DNA of 64,000 nt from Yersinia aldovae ATCC 35236. GTDB lineage: Bacteria; Pseudomonadota; Gammaproteobacteria; Enterobacterales; Enterobacteriaceae. The notes under the pieces were generated by a model that made no database searches, was not told the DNA's origin, and was given only the letters and a program-made list of their open reading frames with translations. Position numbers and translations under genes: made by a program. Below, piece after piece: positions 26,222 to 34,030 of this stretch (its first letter is position 1; every line of letters begins with the position of its first letter). The DNA lies in assembly GCF_000173735.1 (NCBI RefSeq), contig NZ_ACCB01000025.1:1-64000 (forward strand), written 5' to 3'.

Positions 26222-28024
26222 ATGACTAGTAATTTCATAACACAAAAACCAAATATTGTTGATAACATTCTGATTAGAACTCCGCAAAAAGAAACATTTG
26301 TAGAATTAAGTAAACATGCTAACAGTCAGGATAGCCTAGAACGAGAAGTTGGAATTATTCTTCCTGTAGGATGCGGTAAATCGGGTTGTATAACTTTAGC
26401 TCCTTTTGCATACGGCTCAAAACGTACATTAGTAATAGCTCCAGGTATATCTATTGCTTCTCAGTTAGAGGCTGATTTTAACCCATCCAATGCAAAGATG
26501 TTTTATCGTAAATGTAAGGTTTTAGTATCTCAACCTTATCCAGAGCCTGTTATTATTAAGGGGACAACAACGAATATCACTGATTTAGAAGAAGCTGATG
26601 TTGTTATTACTAATATTCAACAACTACAACGTGAAGATAATCGATGGATACAATCTTTACCAGATGATTTTTTCGACTTAATTCTTTTTGATGAAGGACA
26701 TCATAGTGTAGCTAGTAGTTGGGAAGCACTTAAAGATAAATTTAAAGCTGCAAATATAGTTAATTTTAGCGCCACTCCATTGCGTGCTGATGGTCAGATG
26801 ATGGCTGGGAAAATATTATATTCTTTCCCTATATATCGCGCCATTCAAGATGGGTATGTTAAGCGCTTAAAAGCTGTACAGTTAAACCCTAGGACGCTGC
26901 GATATGTAAGAAGATCTGATTCACAGGAAATTGAAGTAAGTTTAGAAGAGGTTAGGCGACTAGGAGAAGAAGAAGCGGATTTCCGTCGTAGTATAGTAAC
27001 ATCTACTGAAACACTTAATACAATAGTGGATACATCTATTCATGAATTGCAAAGACTGCGAAATGAAACAGGAGATGAGCGTCTAAAAATAATTGCTTCT
27101 GCCCTTAACTATGAACATTGTCGTCAGATTGTACAGGCTTATCGTTCTCGTGGATGTAAAGCTGAATATGTTCACTCTCTAGAGGATAGTGCATCTAACT
27201 TGAGAGTAATGGATAAGTTAAAAAACCACGAATTAGATGTCATTATCCAAGTTCGTAAACTTGGGGAGGGGTTTGATCACCCTCAACTTTCAGTCGCTGC
27301 TGTATTTAGTATTTTTAGTAATTTATCACCGTTTGTTCAATTTGTTGGTCGAATAATGAGAGTCATTGAGCAGAATGCACCAGGACATGTATTGAATCAA
27401 GGGGTAGTAGTTTTCCATGCAGGTGCCAATATTGCTAAGCAATGGGCAGATTTTCAAACATTTAGTGAAGCAGACCAAGAATTCTTTAATCAGCTTTTAC
27501 CTCTCGAAGGAATTGATCCTACAGATTCAAAAATTCAACGAGAATATACACCTTCAATTCGTCCAGAAAACGAAGTTGAAGTAAAAGGCCAATCAGAAAT
27601 TCAATTAGAAGAATTACATTTATTGCAAGATGATGAGGTTGCTGCAATAAAACTACTTCAAGATAGAGGCATTATTTCTGAGAATTTTGATCCATTAAAG
27701 CATACATTGCAGCCAATACCTGTAACCAAAGTTGCACAAAGACAAGCAATGAGATCATCGCTTGATATGAGGGTTCATAATGAAGTAGCTAAAATTTTGT
27801 CTGGAAAAGGGATTAACCCTACAGGTTATGAATTAGATCGTAAACATCTCGGACGACACAATTTAATAATTTTAAAAGCGGCAATTGATCGTCAAATTAA
27901 TGCAATGGTAGGGAAAGGTAGTGGGAAAAGAAGTGAGTTCTCAAGAGCAGAACTGGATAAAATAGATGAAAATTTTAACGGAATTGTCAAATTGGCTATT
28001 AGTGAGGTGTTTAATGTCAATTAA
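26222..28024 (+). CDS. Superfamily 2 DEAD/DEAH-type helicase
   Basis: 600-residue SF2 helicase or translocase. RecA-like domain 1 has Walker A PVGCGKSG (48-55), motif II DEGH (157-160) and motif III SATP (183-186). Domain 2 has VRKLGEGFDHP (about 344-354) and motif VI QFVGRIMR (373-380). This is the type III restriction/RecG-like ATPase layout. The last 200 residues are charged and unassigned. It follows the nuclease-like gene and overlaps a small zinc-finger-like gene by 11 bp, so the three look like one operon. Codon use is AT-rich like its neighbours. Confidence 0.85.
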   Translation: MTSNFITQKPNIVDNILIRTPQKETFVELSKHANSQDSLEREVGIILPVGCGKSGCITLAPFAYGSKRTLVIAPGISIASQLEADFNPSNAKMFYRKCKVLVSQPYPEPVIIKGTTTNITDLEEADVVITNIQQLQREDNRWIQSLPDDFFDLILFDEGHHSVASSWEALKDKFKAANIVNFSATPLRADGQMMAGKILYSFPIYRAIQDGYVKRLKAVQLNPRTLRYVRRSDSQEIEVSLEEVRRLGEEEADFRRSIVTSTETLNTIVDTSIHELQRLRNETGDERLKIIASALNYEHCRQIVQAYRSRGCKAEYVHSLEDSASNLRVMDKLKNHELDVIIQVRKLGEGFDHPQLSVAAVFSIFSNLSPFVQFVGRIMRVIEQNAPGHVLNQGVVVFHAGANIAKQWADFQTFSEADQEFFNQLLPLEGIDPTDSKIQREYTPSIRPENEVEVKGQSEIQLEELHLLQDDEVAAIKLLQDRGIISENFDPLKHTLQPIPVTKVAQRQAMRSSLDMRVHNEVAKILSGKGINPTGYELDRKHLGRHNLIILKAAIDRQINAMVGKGSGKRSEFSRAELDKIDENFNGIVKLAISEVFNVN

Positions 28025-28238
28025 ATCCTTAGTAGTAAGAGTTGAAGTTGATAAAGCAGCTAAGGCTCATAATTGTCGAGCAAATTCGAAACATAGGATA
28101 GAGCGAGGTGATATTCGCCTCAAGGTTCGTGATGGGCGTAGTTGGGTTCATTATTGCCGATTATGTGCTGATAAGATAATTTATCGTGATATAGAAAAAT
28201 TGAAAGAAATACAACTAATGGCTCCATCTGAGGTGTAG
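28014..28238 (+). CDS. Small zinc-finger-like protein
   Basis: 74-residue basic protein whose ATG lies inside the helicase 3' end, overlapping its stop by 11 bp, so it is probably translationally coupled. Cys21, His27, Cys48 and Cys51, within NCRANSKHRIERGDIRL and HYCRLCA, are arranged like a PARP-type or treble-clef zinc finger. Such modules bind nucleic acid ends or partner proteins. I know no named family. It is likely an accessory subunit of the nuclease-helicase system. Confidence 0.65.
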   Translation: MSIKSLVVRVEVDKAAKAHNCRANSKHRIERGDIRLKVRDGRSWVHYCRLCADKIIYRDIEKLKEIQLMAPSEV

Positions 28239-28254
28239 ATGGATATTTTATTTA

Positions 28255-28327
28255 AAGGTGGTTAAGTTGACCACCTTATTTATGAAGTCACGGTATTATA
28301 TGATAACTTTAATCTATAGTGACTTTT
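28255..28327 (+). terminator. Tandem hairpins ending the nuclease-helicase operon
   Basis: AAGGTGGT/ACCACCTT form a stem at 28255-28277. AAGTCAC (from about 28286) also pairs with GTGACTT before a T-run ending near 28327. The latter may act on the opposite-strand HNH gene as well. Confidence 0.6.
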
Positions 28328-28366
28328 TTTATGCATATTCCTTCTGTAAATAAGTTTTTATTTATA

Positions 28367-29602
28367 TCAATAAATAAATTTTTTATAATGCCATTGTAAA
28401 GCATCCGTATTAGGATGTTCTTTTTTACTCCTGGGTAGATTAACATTGGTCATACTAAGTGATTCATAATTTGTACCTATTAATTTTTTCGATATATATA
28501 CTCTCAAACTAAGTGGATCAATATTAATCAATCCCAAATCAAAAAGAGTATGTATATCTGCTCGAAGCAGCAAACCGTTTGACACAACGTTCGTATGTGC
28601 TCCTTTATACGGATGAATATGGGCTGCTTCAAGAAGTTCGGTCAGGGCACAGCCAGTAATGGCGCATTTCCCTTCATATGCTTCTAGTAGAGCCTTTCTA
28701 AATGCGGGTTGTCCTTGTCTATACACGATGTTGCTGAGAACTTTTTTTCTTTGATCTTCAACACTTGTTGCATCAAATGCATGACTCGCTTCTGCTTCTT
28801 TCTGCGCGTGTTCTAATGCTTTTGCTGTAATTGCATCATTAAGTGAACGAACAGCGAGTTTGTTTTTTTCAGATTCTAGATAAATCTCCCAGACACCATG
28901 TACAGTGGGGTCGTAAAACTCATATTTAGCATTTACCCCAGAGCCTAATTTAAATAATCTATCAAATTGGTTATCGCTATCGGTTCGCCTAGGATTAATA
29001 TTTTGAGATAAATTTACTCTAGAATTTTTATTGACTGATAGCATAGTTAAATCAGGTGCTAGATTAGATGGGATATAATCTGAATGCCGAGTTGTAATAT
29101 GTTTTAGTATATCTTGCTGAGTAGCACTTCCACCTAGGGAAGTTATTGCATCAATGGTTAGTTCCCAGGTGCGTTTGTTTCCATGCTTAAATTTTTTATT
29201 GTTAATACGATTAAGCAAAAATGTAGTAGGTTTTTTATCTGAATGTGATTTATAGGAGAAATTACCTTCATAGCGAAAGCCTGCTTTATCGAACTCATAT
29301 TTTCTTTTTCGATAGAATAGGATGATTTCGAGTCCATTCTTCATATGGGATATGATGAGATTATCTTTACGCCCACTAGTTTGTCCTTGCATGGAAAGAG
29401 TATCTTCTTCTAATAAATCATGATACTGGGTGCGGTCGGTTGTCTTGTCTTCTGTGATAAATAACCATATAGATGTATGATTTTTGGGCTGAAAAATACC
29501 AGTATTGATTGTCGCATCTGTAATATTAAAAAGCTTTTTGAGATCATTTCTTGTATAGACCTGGCCAACAACCAAGCTATCTGATGTTTGAATATTATTC
29601 AT
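28367..29602 (-). CDS. HNH endonuclease with N-terminal DUF3427-like region (restriction-like)
   Basis: 411-residue protein. The C-terminal HNH_2-type nuclease domain (about 313-360) shows GKCAITGC, LEAAHIHPY and the NGLLLRADIHTLFDLGLI ending, with all expected metal-site His/Asn residues. The N-terminal part (YTRNDLKKLF ... GRKDNLIISH ... LFYRKRKYEF) resembles the DNA-recognition regions of McrA-like and DUF3427 proteins that sense modified or foreign DNA. It may be a type IV-like restriction enzyme. A small gene sits 48 bp upstream on the same strand, and a HigA-like regulator is divergent to that. Confidence 0.78.
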   Translation of the reverse strand: MNNIQTSDSLVVGQVYTRNDLKKLFNITDATINTGIFQPKNHTSIWLFITEDKTTDRTQYHDLLEEDTLSMQGQTSGRKDNLIISHMKNGLEIILFYRKRKYEFDKAGFRYEGNFSYKSHSDKKPTTFLLNRINNKKFKHGNKRTWELTIDAITSLGGSATQQDILKHITTRHSDYIPSNLAPDLTMLSVNKNSRVNLSQNINPRRTDSDNQFDRLFKLGSGVNAKYEFYDPTVHGVWEIYLESEKNKLAVRSLNDAITAKALEHAQKEAEASHAFDATSVEDQRKKVLSNIVYRQGQPAFRKALLEAYEGKCAITGCALTELLEAAHIHPYKGAHTNVVSNGLLLRADIHTLFDLGLINIDPLSLRVYISKKLIGTNYESLSMTNVNLPRSKKEHPNTDALQWHYKKFIY

Positions 29603-29650
29603 TTATTTATTTTTTGAATCCCAATAAGTAGATAGAGTCTGAGTCGAATT

Positions 29651-29821
29651 TTATATTTTCTGTATGCTTCCATCTGGATATTTTTTAACCCACACCCCAT
29701 TAACCTTCACTGGTTCCGGCAATCCAAGATCTCTATTCTCTTGAGCTGCCTTGGATACAGCTACGGCCATCAGCCTGTCGGCTTCTTCCCTACCAATTAG
29801 GTCGATAATAGACTTTGCCAT
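29651..29821 (-). CDS. Small 56-aa protein upstream of the HNH gene
   Basis: A compact gene starting MAKSIIDLIGREEADRL and ending VWVKKYPDGSIQKI, with a strong GGGAGA ribosome site 5-6 bases before the ATG. No cysteine, signal or membrane segment. I do not recognise it; its size and helical N-terminus would suit an antitoxin or a regulator. It is likely co-transcribed with the HNH gene and is divergent from the HigA-like gene, sharing a 73-bp promoter region. Confidence 0.6.
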   Translation of the reverse strand: MAKSIIDLIGREEADRLMAVAVSKAAQENRDLGLPEPVKVNGVWVKKYPDGSIQKI

Positions 29822-29837
29822 ATTGTTCTCCCTTGAA

Positions 29838-29855
29838 GGTTAATAGATACTAACC
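29838..29855. promoter_or_regulatory. Palindromic operator candidate in the divergent promoter region
   Basis: GGTTA-N8-TAACC lies between the small gene (minus) and the HigA-like gene (plus). A palindrome here fits self-control by the HTH protein; this is inference. Confidence 0.45.
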
Positions 29856-30043
29856 TAGCACTGTTTAGTATAAATACAAGCCGATAGGAGTGATATGGAT
29901 ACTATTTCACGAGAGCCTACAACTGTAGCTGCCATGCTGGTTGAGGAGTTTATGAACCCAAGCAATATTAGTCAGCCTATGCTTGCTGAAGGGCTTGGAC
30001 TTTCTATTGAGCGGGTTAGGGCGATCTGTGAAGGAACTGGTCG

Positions 30044-30050
30044 GATAAAT
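30044..30050 (+). repeat. Target-site duplication, left copy
   Basis: GATAAAT directly before the left terminal repeat; the identical heptamer follows the right terminal repeat at 32030-32036. Confidence 0.85.
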
Positions 30051-30076
30051 TGTATTAGCTCAAACTCGACCTGACA
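30051..30076 (+). repeat. Left terminal inverted repeat (26 bp)
   Basis: Begins TGTATTAGCTCAAACTCGAC and matches the reverse complement of 32004-32029 at 25 of 26 positions, the only difference being C/T at position 9. Confidence 0.9.
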
Positions 30077-30276
30077 CTGTTACATCACAGAGCTATACCT
30101 AATCTGACAGGCTGCTCTGTGCCAGGAGTGGTCGTTGCAGATACCAGCGAAGTACTAAAACTAATGGTGCAGGATGATGCAGATAATTCTGATTCTAACA
30201 CCCAGAACTTGTTACAATTAGCTTCTAGTTTTAAAAATTTATGAATCTTTAAATGTAGCTTAATTCAGAGGTGATA

Positions 30277-31818
30277 ATGGGTGCCAATGGTTCACTAGCA
30301 GTCTTCGCCATACTTCTTGCCTGGTATACTCTCTTAACAGATGAAAAACGTGTTGACTTAAAATTACGCATATCTAAACTTAATATTGTATTTATTATCT
30401 TTTTTATATTGACAATTTTGGTGATTATATATTCTAAGGTTTTGCTTAGTATTTTTCCGATAAAAGCGATCCCATGGGTGCTAGGTTTTAACGAAGATAC
30501 AATGGCTTTTACTTGCCTTTGCATCATAATTGCATTTTTTGGGCTTAAGATCCTAGGCAAAAAAATACCGAAAGCAAACCTTATCTATTGGATCACCGTT
30601 TCAGAAAAGTATATGCGCGCAAAAAAAATAGAACAACTGGGATACCTTTTTGATAAATACCATGAGCAGCTTTTCGATATTATTAGTAATAAAAAATGGT
30701 ATGTTCGCGTACATAATTATTTAAACCCTTCATTGTTTTTCTTGATAATAGATAGGGAAAAGACAATAAAAATACGTTTTAAAAGAATTAGAAGATTTCT
30801 GTCAAAGCCTTTTCCTTATGAAGATAAAAGCCAGGAAGCCATTCAATTAAATATCTCTAAGCTTCTGAAATCAAAACCATTTGCTCATTATTTGATTGAT
30901 ACTCACCCTCACGTAGCTATGAAAGCTACCTGTTTACGGTTTAGGGATAATAATGAATATAACACAAATTTCTTTACATATTTAATATCCAACCCAAACA
31001 GCATAATGTATAGGGATCTACGCGATAATCAAAATCGCTCACATACCGGGGAGTATGCACTCGACGAAAGTAACGCCTTTCTTAATTTTTATTTAAATGA
31101 TATTCGTACGGCGATAAGTGTAGGAATATGGAAGCCTGTGGGTGATTACGTAGTTAGCTACATAAAGAAACAGAAAGGAAGTTCTAGCTTTTACAATCAA
31201 CCGGACAACTACTTTTCAAGTAGTGATGAACGCTGGGAGTGCCCAATCTTCGTTGGATTAGTGTTTTTCGATGTCATGGTATCTACAGCTATATTCAAAC
31301 GCTCAAAAGATCATATGTGGCTCATGTATTATCGTTATTTTCTAAAGGAAATTCTTGAGAGCCATGAAACATCTGGAAGTATAGATGTAAACAGAGAGTT
31401 TCCCATGCGATTTGATTATTTAATATATGAATTAATCTATAATTGTAATATATGGGCAGGTGCAGCTGAACACCTTGGCTATGATGACTGGAAAACGGAA
31501 GATATAAAGCAATCTCCAGAGTACTTTGCTTCTACTACCTTGGGGGGAATGATGTACCTGATTATTACCTCAGACAAATTACAGAAGAATCAAAAAACAT
31601 ATCTTTTAGAAACCATCATTAAAAGAATGAACTCCCTTGATCAAAATAAGAAATCTTTTTACTCCGAGGAAATTTTCGGCAACCTTATCAGGCCGTACTC
31701 TACTTCAGCAGCTGATACAAACGCAGTAAATGAATTGCGCCAACTATATAAAGGTGTTGATCATGTTCTAAAAAATAAAACATCCACTTTTGAAATTGAA
31801 CTTTCCAAAATACCTTAG
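30277..31818 (+). CDS. Unknown membrane protein carried by the cassette
   Basis: 513-residue protein, if the ATG at 30277 is used after AGAGGTG (a GTG six bases earlier is also in frame). Three hydrophobic segments lie in the first 100 residues (SLAVFAILLAWYTLL; IVFIIFFILTILVIIYSKVLL; TMAFTCLCIIIAFFGLKIL). A large, charged, tyrosine-rich cytosolic part of about 400 residues follows with no catalytic motif I can name. No DDE or DEDD transposase pattern is evident. The coding is AT-rich. As the sole cargo of a transposable cassette within a defence-rich island, it may be a selfish or defence effector, but this is only a guess. Confidence 0.7.
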   Translation: MGANGSLAVFAILLAWYTLLTDEKRVDLKLRISKLNIVFIIFFILTILVIIYSKVLLSIFPIKAIPWVLGFNEDTMAFTCLCIIIAFFGLKILGKKIPKANLIYWITVSEKYMRAKKIEQLGYLFDKYHEQLFDIISNKKWYVRVHNYLNPSLFFLIIDREKTIKIRFKRIRRFLSKPFPYEDKSQEAIQLNISKLLKSKPFAHYLIDTHPHVAMKATCLRFRDNNEYNTNFFTYLISNPNSIMYRDLRDNQNRSHTGEYALDESNAFLNFYLNDIRTAISVGIWKPVGDYVVSYIKKQKGSSSFYNQPDNYFSSSDERWECPIFVGLVFFDVMVSTAIFKRSKDHMWLMYYRYFLKEILESHETSGSIDVNREFPMRFDYLIYELIYNCNIWAGAAEHLGYDDWKTEDIKQSPEYFASTTLGGMMYLIITSDKLQKNQKTYLLETIIKRMNSLDQNKKSFYSEEIFGNLIRPYSTSAADTNAVNELRQLYKGVDHVLKNKTSTFEIELSKIP

Positions 31819-32003
31819 TCAACAAATAATTGTTAATACTATATTAATTCATCACCTGCAACATAGGCAGGTGGTGACCTGCTCCCAGTTGATCTATCGA
31901 TCAAAATTTAAGTCATATAGTGTTTGGATGTGAGAATAATGGCAACATCCGCTTTTCGCTCACAACCGACTGTCAGGCTTGATTGTGTTCTTTCCGAGAA
32001 AAC

Positions 32004-32029
32004 TGTCAGGTCGAGTTTGAACTAATACA
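32004..32029 (-). repeat. Right terminal inverted repeat (26 bp)
   Basis: TGTCAGGTCGAGTTTGAACT and six further bases, the inverted partner of 30051-30076. The 7-bp GATAAAT copy follows at 32030-32036. Confidence 0.9.
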
Positions 32030-32190
32030 GATAAATGCTAAGGAAATATCTCTGCTAGCAGCATTCTTCGATACCAATCCAGAGTTTTGGTTTAACGTCC
32101 AGGATAACTATGAGCGGTGGGTATTAAGAAATAAAAAAAACCAAGCGTCTGATTGCTACGCTGGATTTGCTGAATAATCTTTTTACTCGA

Positions 32191-32427
32191 CTATCTTATA
32201 ATTTTCCTGGCATCAGCTTTTAGCTCGTCAATTTGTAGTGCTGATATCACAGGGCCACCGCTAAGGTGGCAGTGCAACATAACACTGATATCAACCAGTA
32301 GGTCTGCAAAAGCTATGGCTTGGCTTTGTGGCTGAGTATTTTCAGCTGGTGTAGCGATAATTGTTATTAACTCATTTAAAAAGGGTATGAAATTTTCAAC
32401 CTGCTTGATTGGTTGTGAATTGTCCAT
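32191..32427 (-). CDS. Small 78-aa protein after trbL
   Basis: Unrecognised acidic protein (MDNSQPIKQVENFIPFLNEL at the start) with a mostly helical look and no signal or membrane segment. Its ATG overlaps the trbL stop (TAATG), so it is translated with trbL. The position suggests an accessory part of the transfer cluster, but it has no clear motif. It ends just 13 bp from the end of the split HigA-like gene on the other strand. Confidence 0.6.
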   Translation of the reverse strand: MDNSQPIKQVENFIPFLNELITIIATPAENTQPQSQAIAFADLLVDISVMLHCHLSGGPVISALQIDELKADARKIIR

Positions 32428-33827
32428 TAGCTATCATCCCTTGGCGTTTTATTAACGAAGTTATCGATCATTTCTTGTTCACTAAGGCTTTCTACATTGG
32501 GGCGTTCAGTCGCAGTGCTTTTCCCCGCACCAAGGCTGTCATTCTCGAAAGTATCTTGAGATGTTCCAGCATTCATTCTTGATTGCGTGCTTTCACGAAT
32601 AGAAGAAGCAATTTTACCGCCAGTGGTTCCTGAAACTTCATGCTGCACTGAATCTCTTATTGAACTGGCTTTTTCTTGCATGGTATCACGAGCCGCATCA
32701 GCTAGATTAGACCCCATAGATTTAGCAAAACCTCCTGCTCTTCCCATTGCTTCTGAAAAGTCACCTCCTGGCGAGCTACGTCCTTCACCACTAGGGCTAC
32801 TACCAGCGTCAATGCTTTGTTGCGCTGATTCAAATGCTGCCTGAAGCGCTGATGTGCCACCTGCGGCACTGGTTGCTGCCGATATTGCTCCTGATGCAGC
32901 TGTAGCAACTGCGGTACCGGCCATGCTTGCAGCACCCATTACAGCCCCAGCCCCAAAAGTGCCGATACCACTTTGTATCGACCCAGAGCCGACTATACCT
33001 GCCAGTAGCGTTGGGATTTTGTTGATGAGCGCATATAAAATGACTGTGACAACTAGCATTACAGCCATTTCTTTCAAACTGATGGTATCACTCAACTTTG
33101 AGTAATATTCATCCAGAAATGTTTTGCCAATACCAACCAGCAAAATCATCATCATTAGCTGTATTCCGACTCCCACTACTGTTTTGTAGTAGTTAATTGC
33201 GATATCTGATGTCCACCGACTACCACCGAAACCCAGTAGAAAAATACCGGCATATGCAAGTATCCAACTGGTTACGAGCAGTAGCAGCATTTGTACACCT
33301 ATTAGCGTTAAGATCAGTAATGTGGCTAGCGAGAAAAGAATGGCGCAGGTTGCATCGACTGGTGCCCAAAAAGTTGACTGATCAAACGCACGAAAGAGAA
33401 TATCAAACCCCATATCAACAATAGCGTAGGGCTGTAGTTGGCTACCTAAGCCAGCGGCTTCAGCTCCTATCATTTGAGTAGATTTAATTATCGACATTGC
33501 TATCGAAGGGGCATTAACCAATATCCAGAAAAAGAAGCCAGTGGCGGACAGAAAACGTAATGCTTCTGCGAAGAACTCCTGAATATCTGCTTTTCTTAAT
33601 GCCATCATGCCAAAAGTCCAAACCATGCTTAATAAAGCCATTCCCCAGAATAACCATGAAGCGTATTGAACCATGACAGCCCCCCAACCACTGGCGGCGC
33701 TCTGAAAGCGGTCTAATACCGTATTCATTATCCCTGAGTTATCAATTGCTGCCGTGGCGTTAACGGAATACCACATGAGGAAACTGGCTAACGCTAACAT
33801 CCATTTAGAACATATTTTCACTTTCAT
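32427..33827 (-). CDS. trbL: P-type conjugative transfer protein TrbL (VirB6-like)
   Basis: 466-residue polytopic inner membrane protein of the type IV secretion mating channel. A signal-like N-terminus (WMLALASFLMWYSVNATA) is followed by six or so membrane segments up to about residue 280 (WASWLFWGMALLSMVWTFGMM region, LLILTLIGVQMLLLLVTSW, TVGVGIQLMMMILLVGIG type), with the TrbL-typical Trp/Gly-rich loops. A long Ala/Ser/Gly-rich hydrophilic C-terminal tail follows, also typical. It is the third gene of trbJ-trbK-trbL. No other Trb or VirB gene is present. Confidence 0.85.
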   Translation of the reverse strand: MKVKICSKWMLALASFLMWYSVNATAAIDNSGIMNTVLDRFQSAASGWGAVMVQYASWLFWGMALLSMVWTFGMMALRKADIQEFFAEALRFLSATGFFFWILVNAPSIAMSIIKSTQMIGAEAAGLGSQLQPYAIVDMGFDILFRAFDQSTFWAPVDATCAILFSLATLLILTLIGVQMLLLLVTSWILAYAGIFLLGFGGSRWTSDIAINYYKTVVGVGIQLMMMILLVGIGKTFLDEYYSKLSDTISLKEMAVMLVVTVILYALINKIPTLLAGIVGSGSIQSGIGTFGAGAVMGAASMAGTAVATAASGAISAATSAAGGTSALQAAFESAQQSIDAGSSPSGEGRSSPGGDFSEAMGRAGGFAKSMGSNLADAARDTMQEKASSIRDSVQHEVSGTTGGKIASSIRESTQSRMNAGTSQDTFENDSLGAGKSTATERPNVESLSEQEMIDNFVNKTPRDDS

Positions 33828-33840
33828 TTTATTTGCTCCA

Positions 33841-34020
33841 TTACCAACTTTGGGAAGGGCTTTTCTTGAATTCGCCCTTACGAAGACATTTGGAAGCTAG
33901 CTCCCGACGTTGGGGGGAGTCCTCCATGTGGGGCACATCACTGCATGACTGATTGTTTTTTGAGTTATCGCATCCGCTAAGGACTAATACCGCAACGGCA
34001 AAACCGATTTTTATGATCAT
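33841..34020 (-). CDS. trbK: TrbK-like entry-exclusion lipoprotein
   Basis: 59-residue lipoprotein: a short hydrophobic signal with lipobox VLVLSGC (Cys about residue 16), then a polar domain with two further cysteines (SCSDVPHMED; SKCLRKGEF). Size, lipobox and place between trbJ and trbL fit TrbK, which in IncP plasmids blocks entry of a like plasmid. The ATG at 34020 is chosen; a longer frame lies within trbJ. Its C-terminus, LRKGEFKKSPSQSW, resembles that of trbJ next door. Confidence 0.75.
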   Translation of the reverse strand: MIIKIGFAVAVLVLSGCDNSKNNQSCSDVPHMEDSPQRRELASKCLRKGEFKKSPSQSW

Positions 34021-34030
34021 CGTGTTGTCC

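Larger units (their letters stand above)
30051..32029. mobile_element. 1,979-bp transposon-like cassette without transposase
   Basis: Ends in TGT...ACA 26-bp inverted repeats, flanked by a perfect 7-bp target duplication GATAAAT. The only substantial gene inside encodes an unknown membrane protein; no transposase-like motif is seen. Further CTGACA/TGTCAG copies lie inside both ends (about 30103 left, 31972 right), as subterminal transposase sites would. It fits the idea of a mobile insertion cassette moved by a transposase in trans. The IS family is not identified. Confidence 0.85.
29895..32177 (+). pseudogene. higA-like: HigA-family HTH regulator split by an inserted element
   Basis: The 5' part (29895-30050) encodes SREPTTVAAMLVEEFMNP ... 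RVRAICEGTGRIN, the XRE-type HTH of HigA antitoxins. The 3' part (32037-32177) encodes AKEISLLAAFFDTNPEFWFN and so on, the usual HigA end. Removing the 1,979-bp insert and one 7-bp duplication joins them in frame to an intact protein of 98 residues. As it stands, translation from 29895 runs into the insert and stops at 30074 (59 aa). No HigB toxin gene lies next to it. A TAGGAG site precedes the ATG. Confidence 0.88.

Noticed and set aside
31983-32177. 64-codon frame as an independent gene
   Set aside because: Its first 18 codons lie in the cassette end and target duplication; from 32037 on it is the HigA C-terminus.
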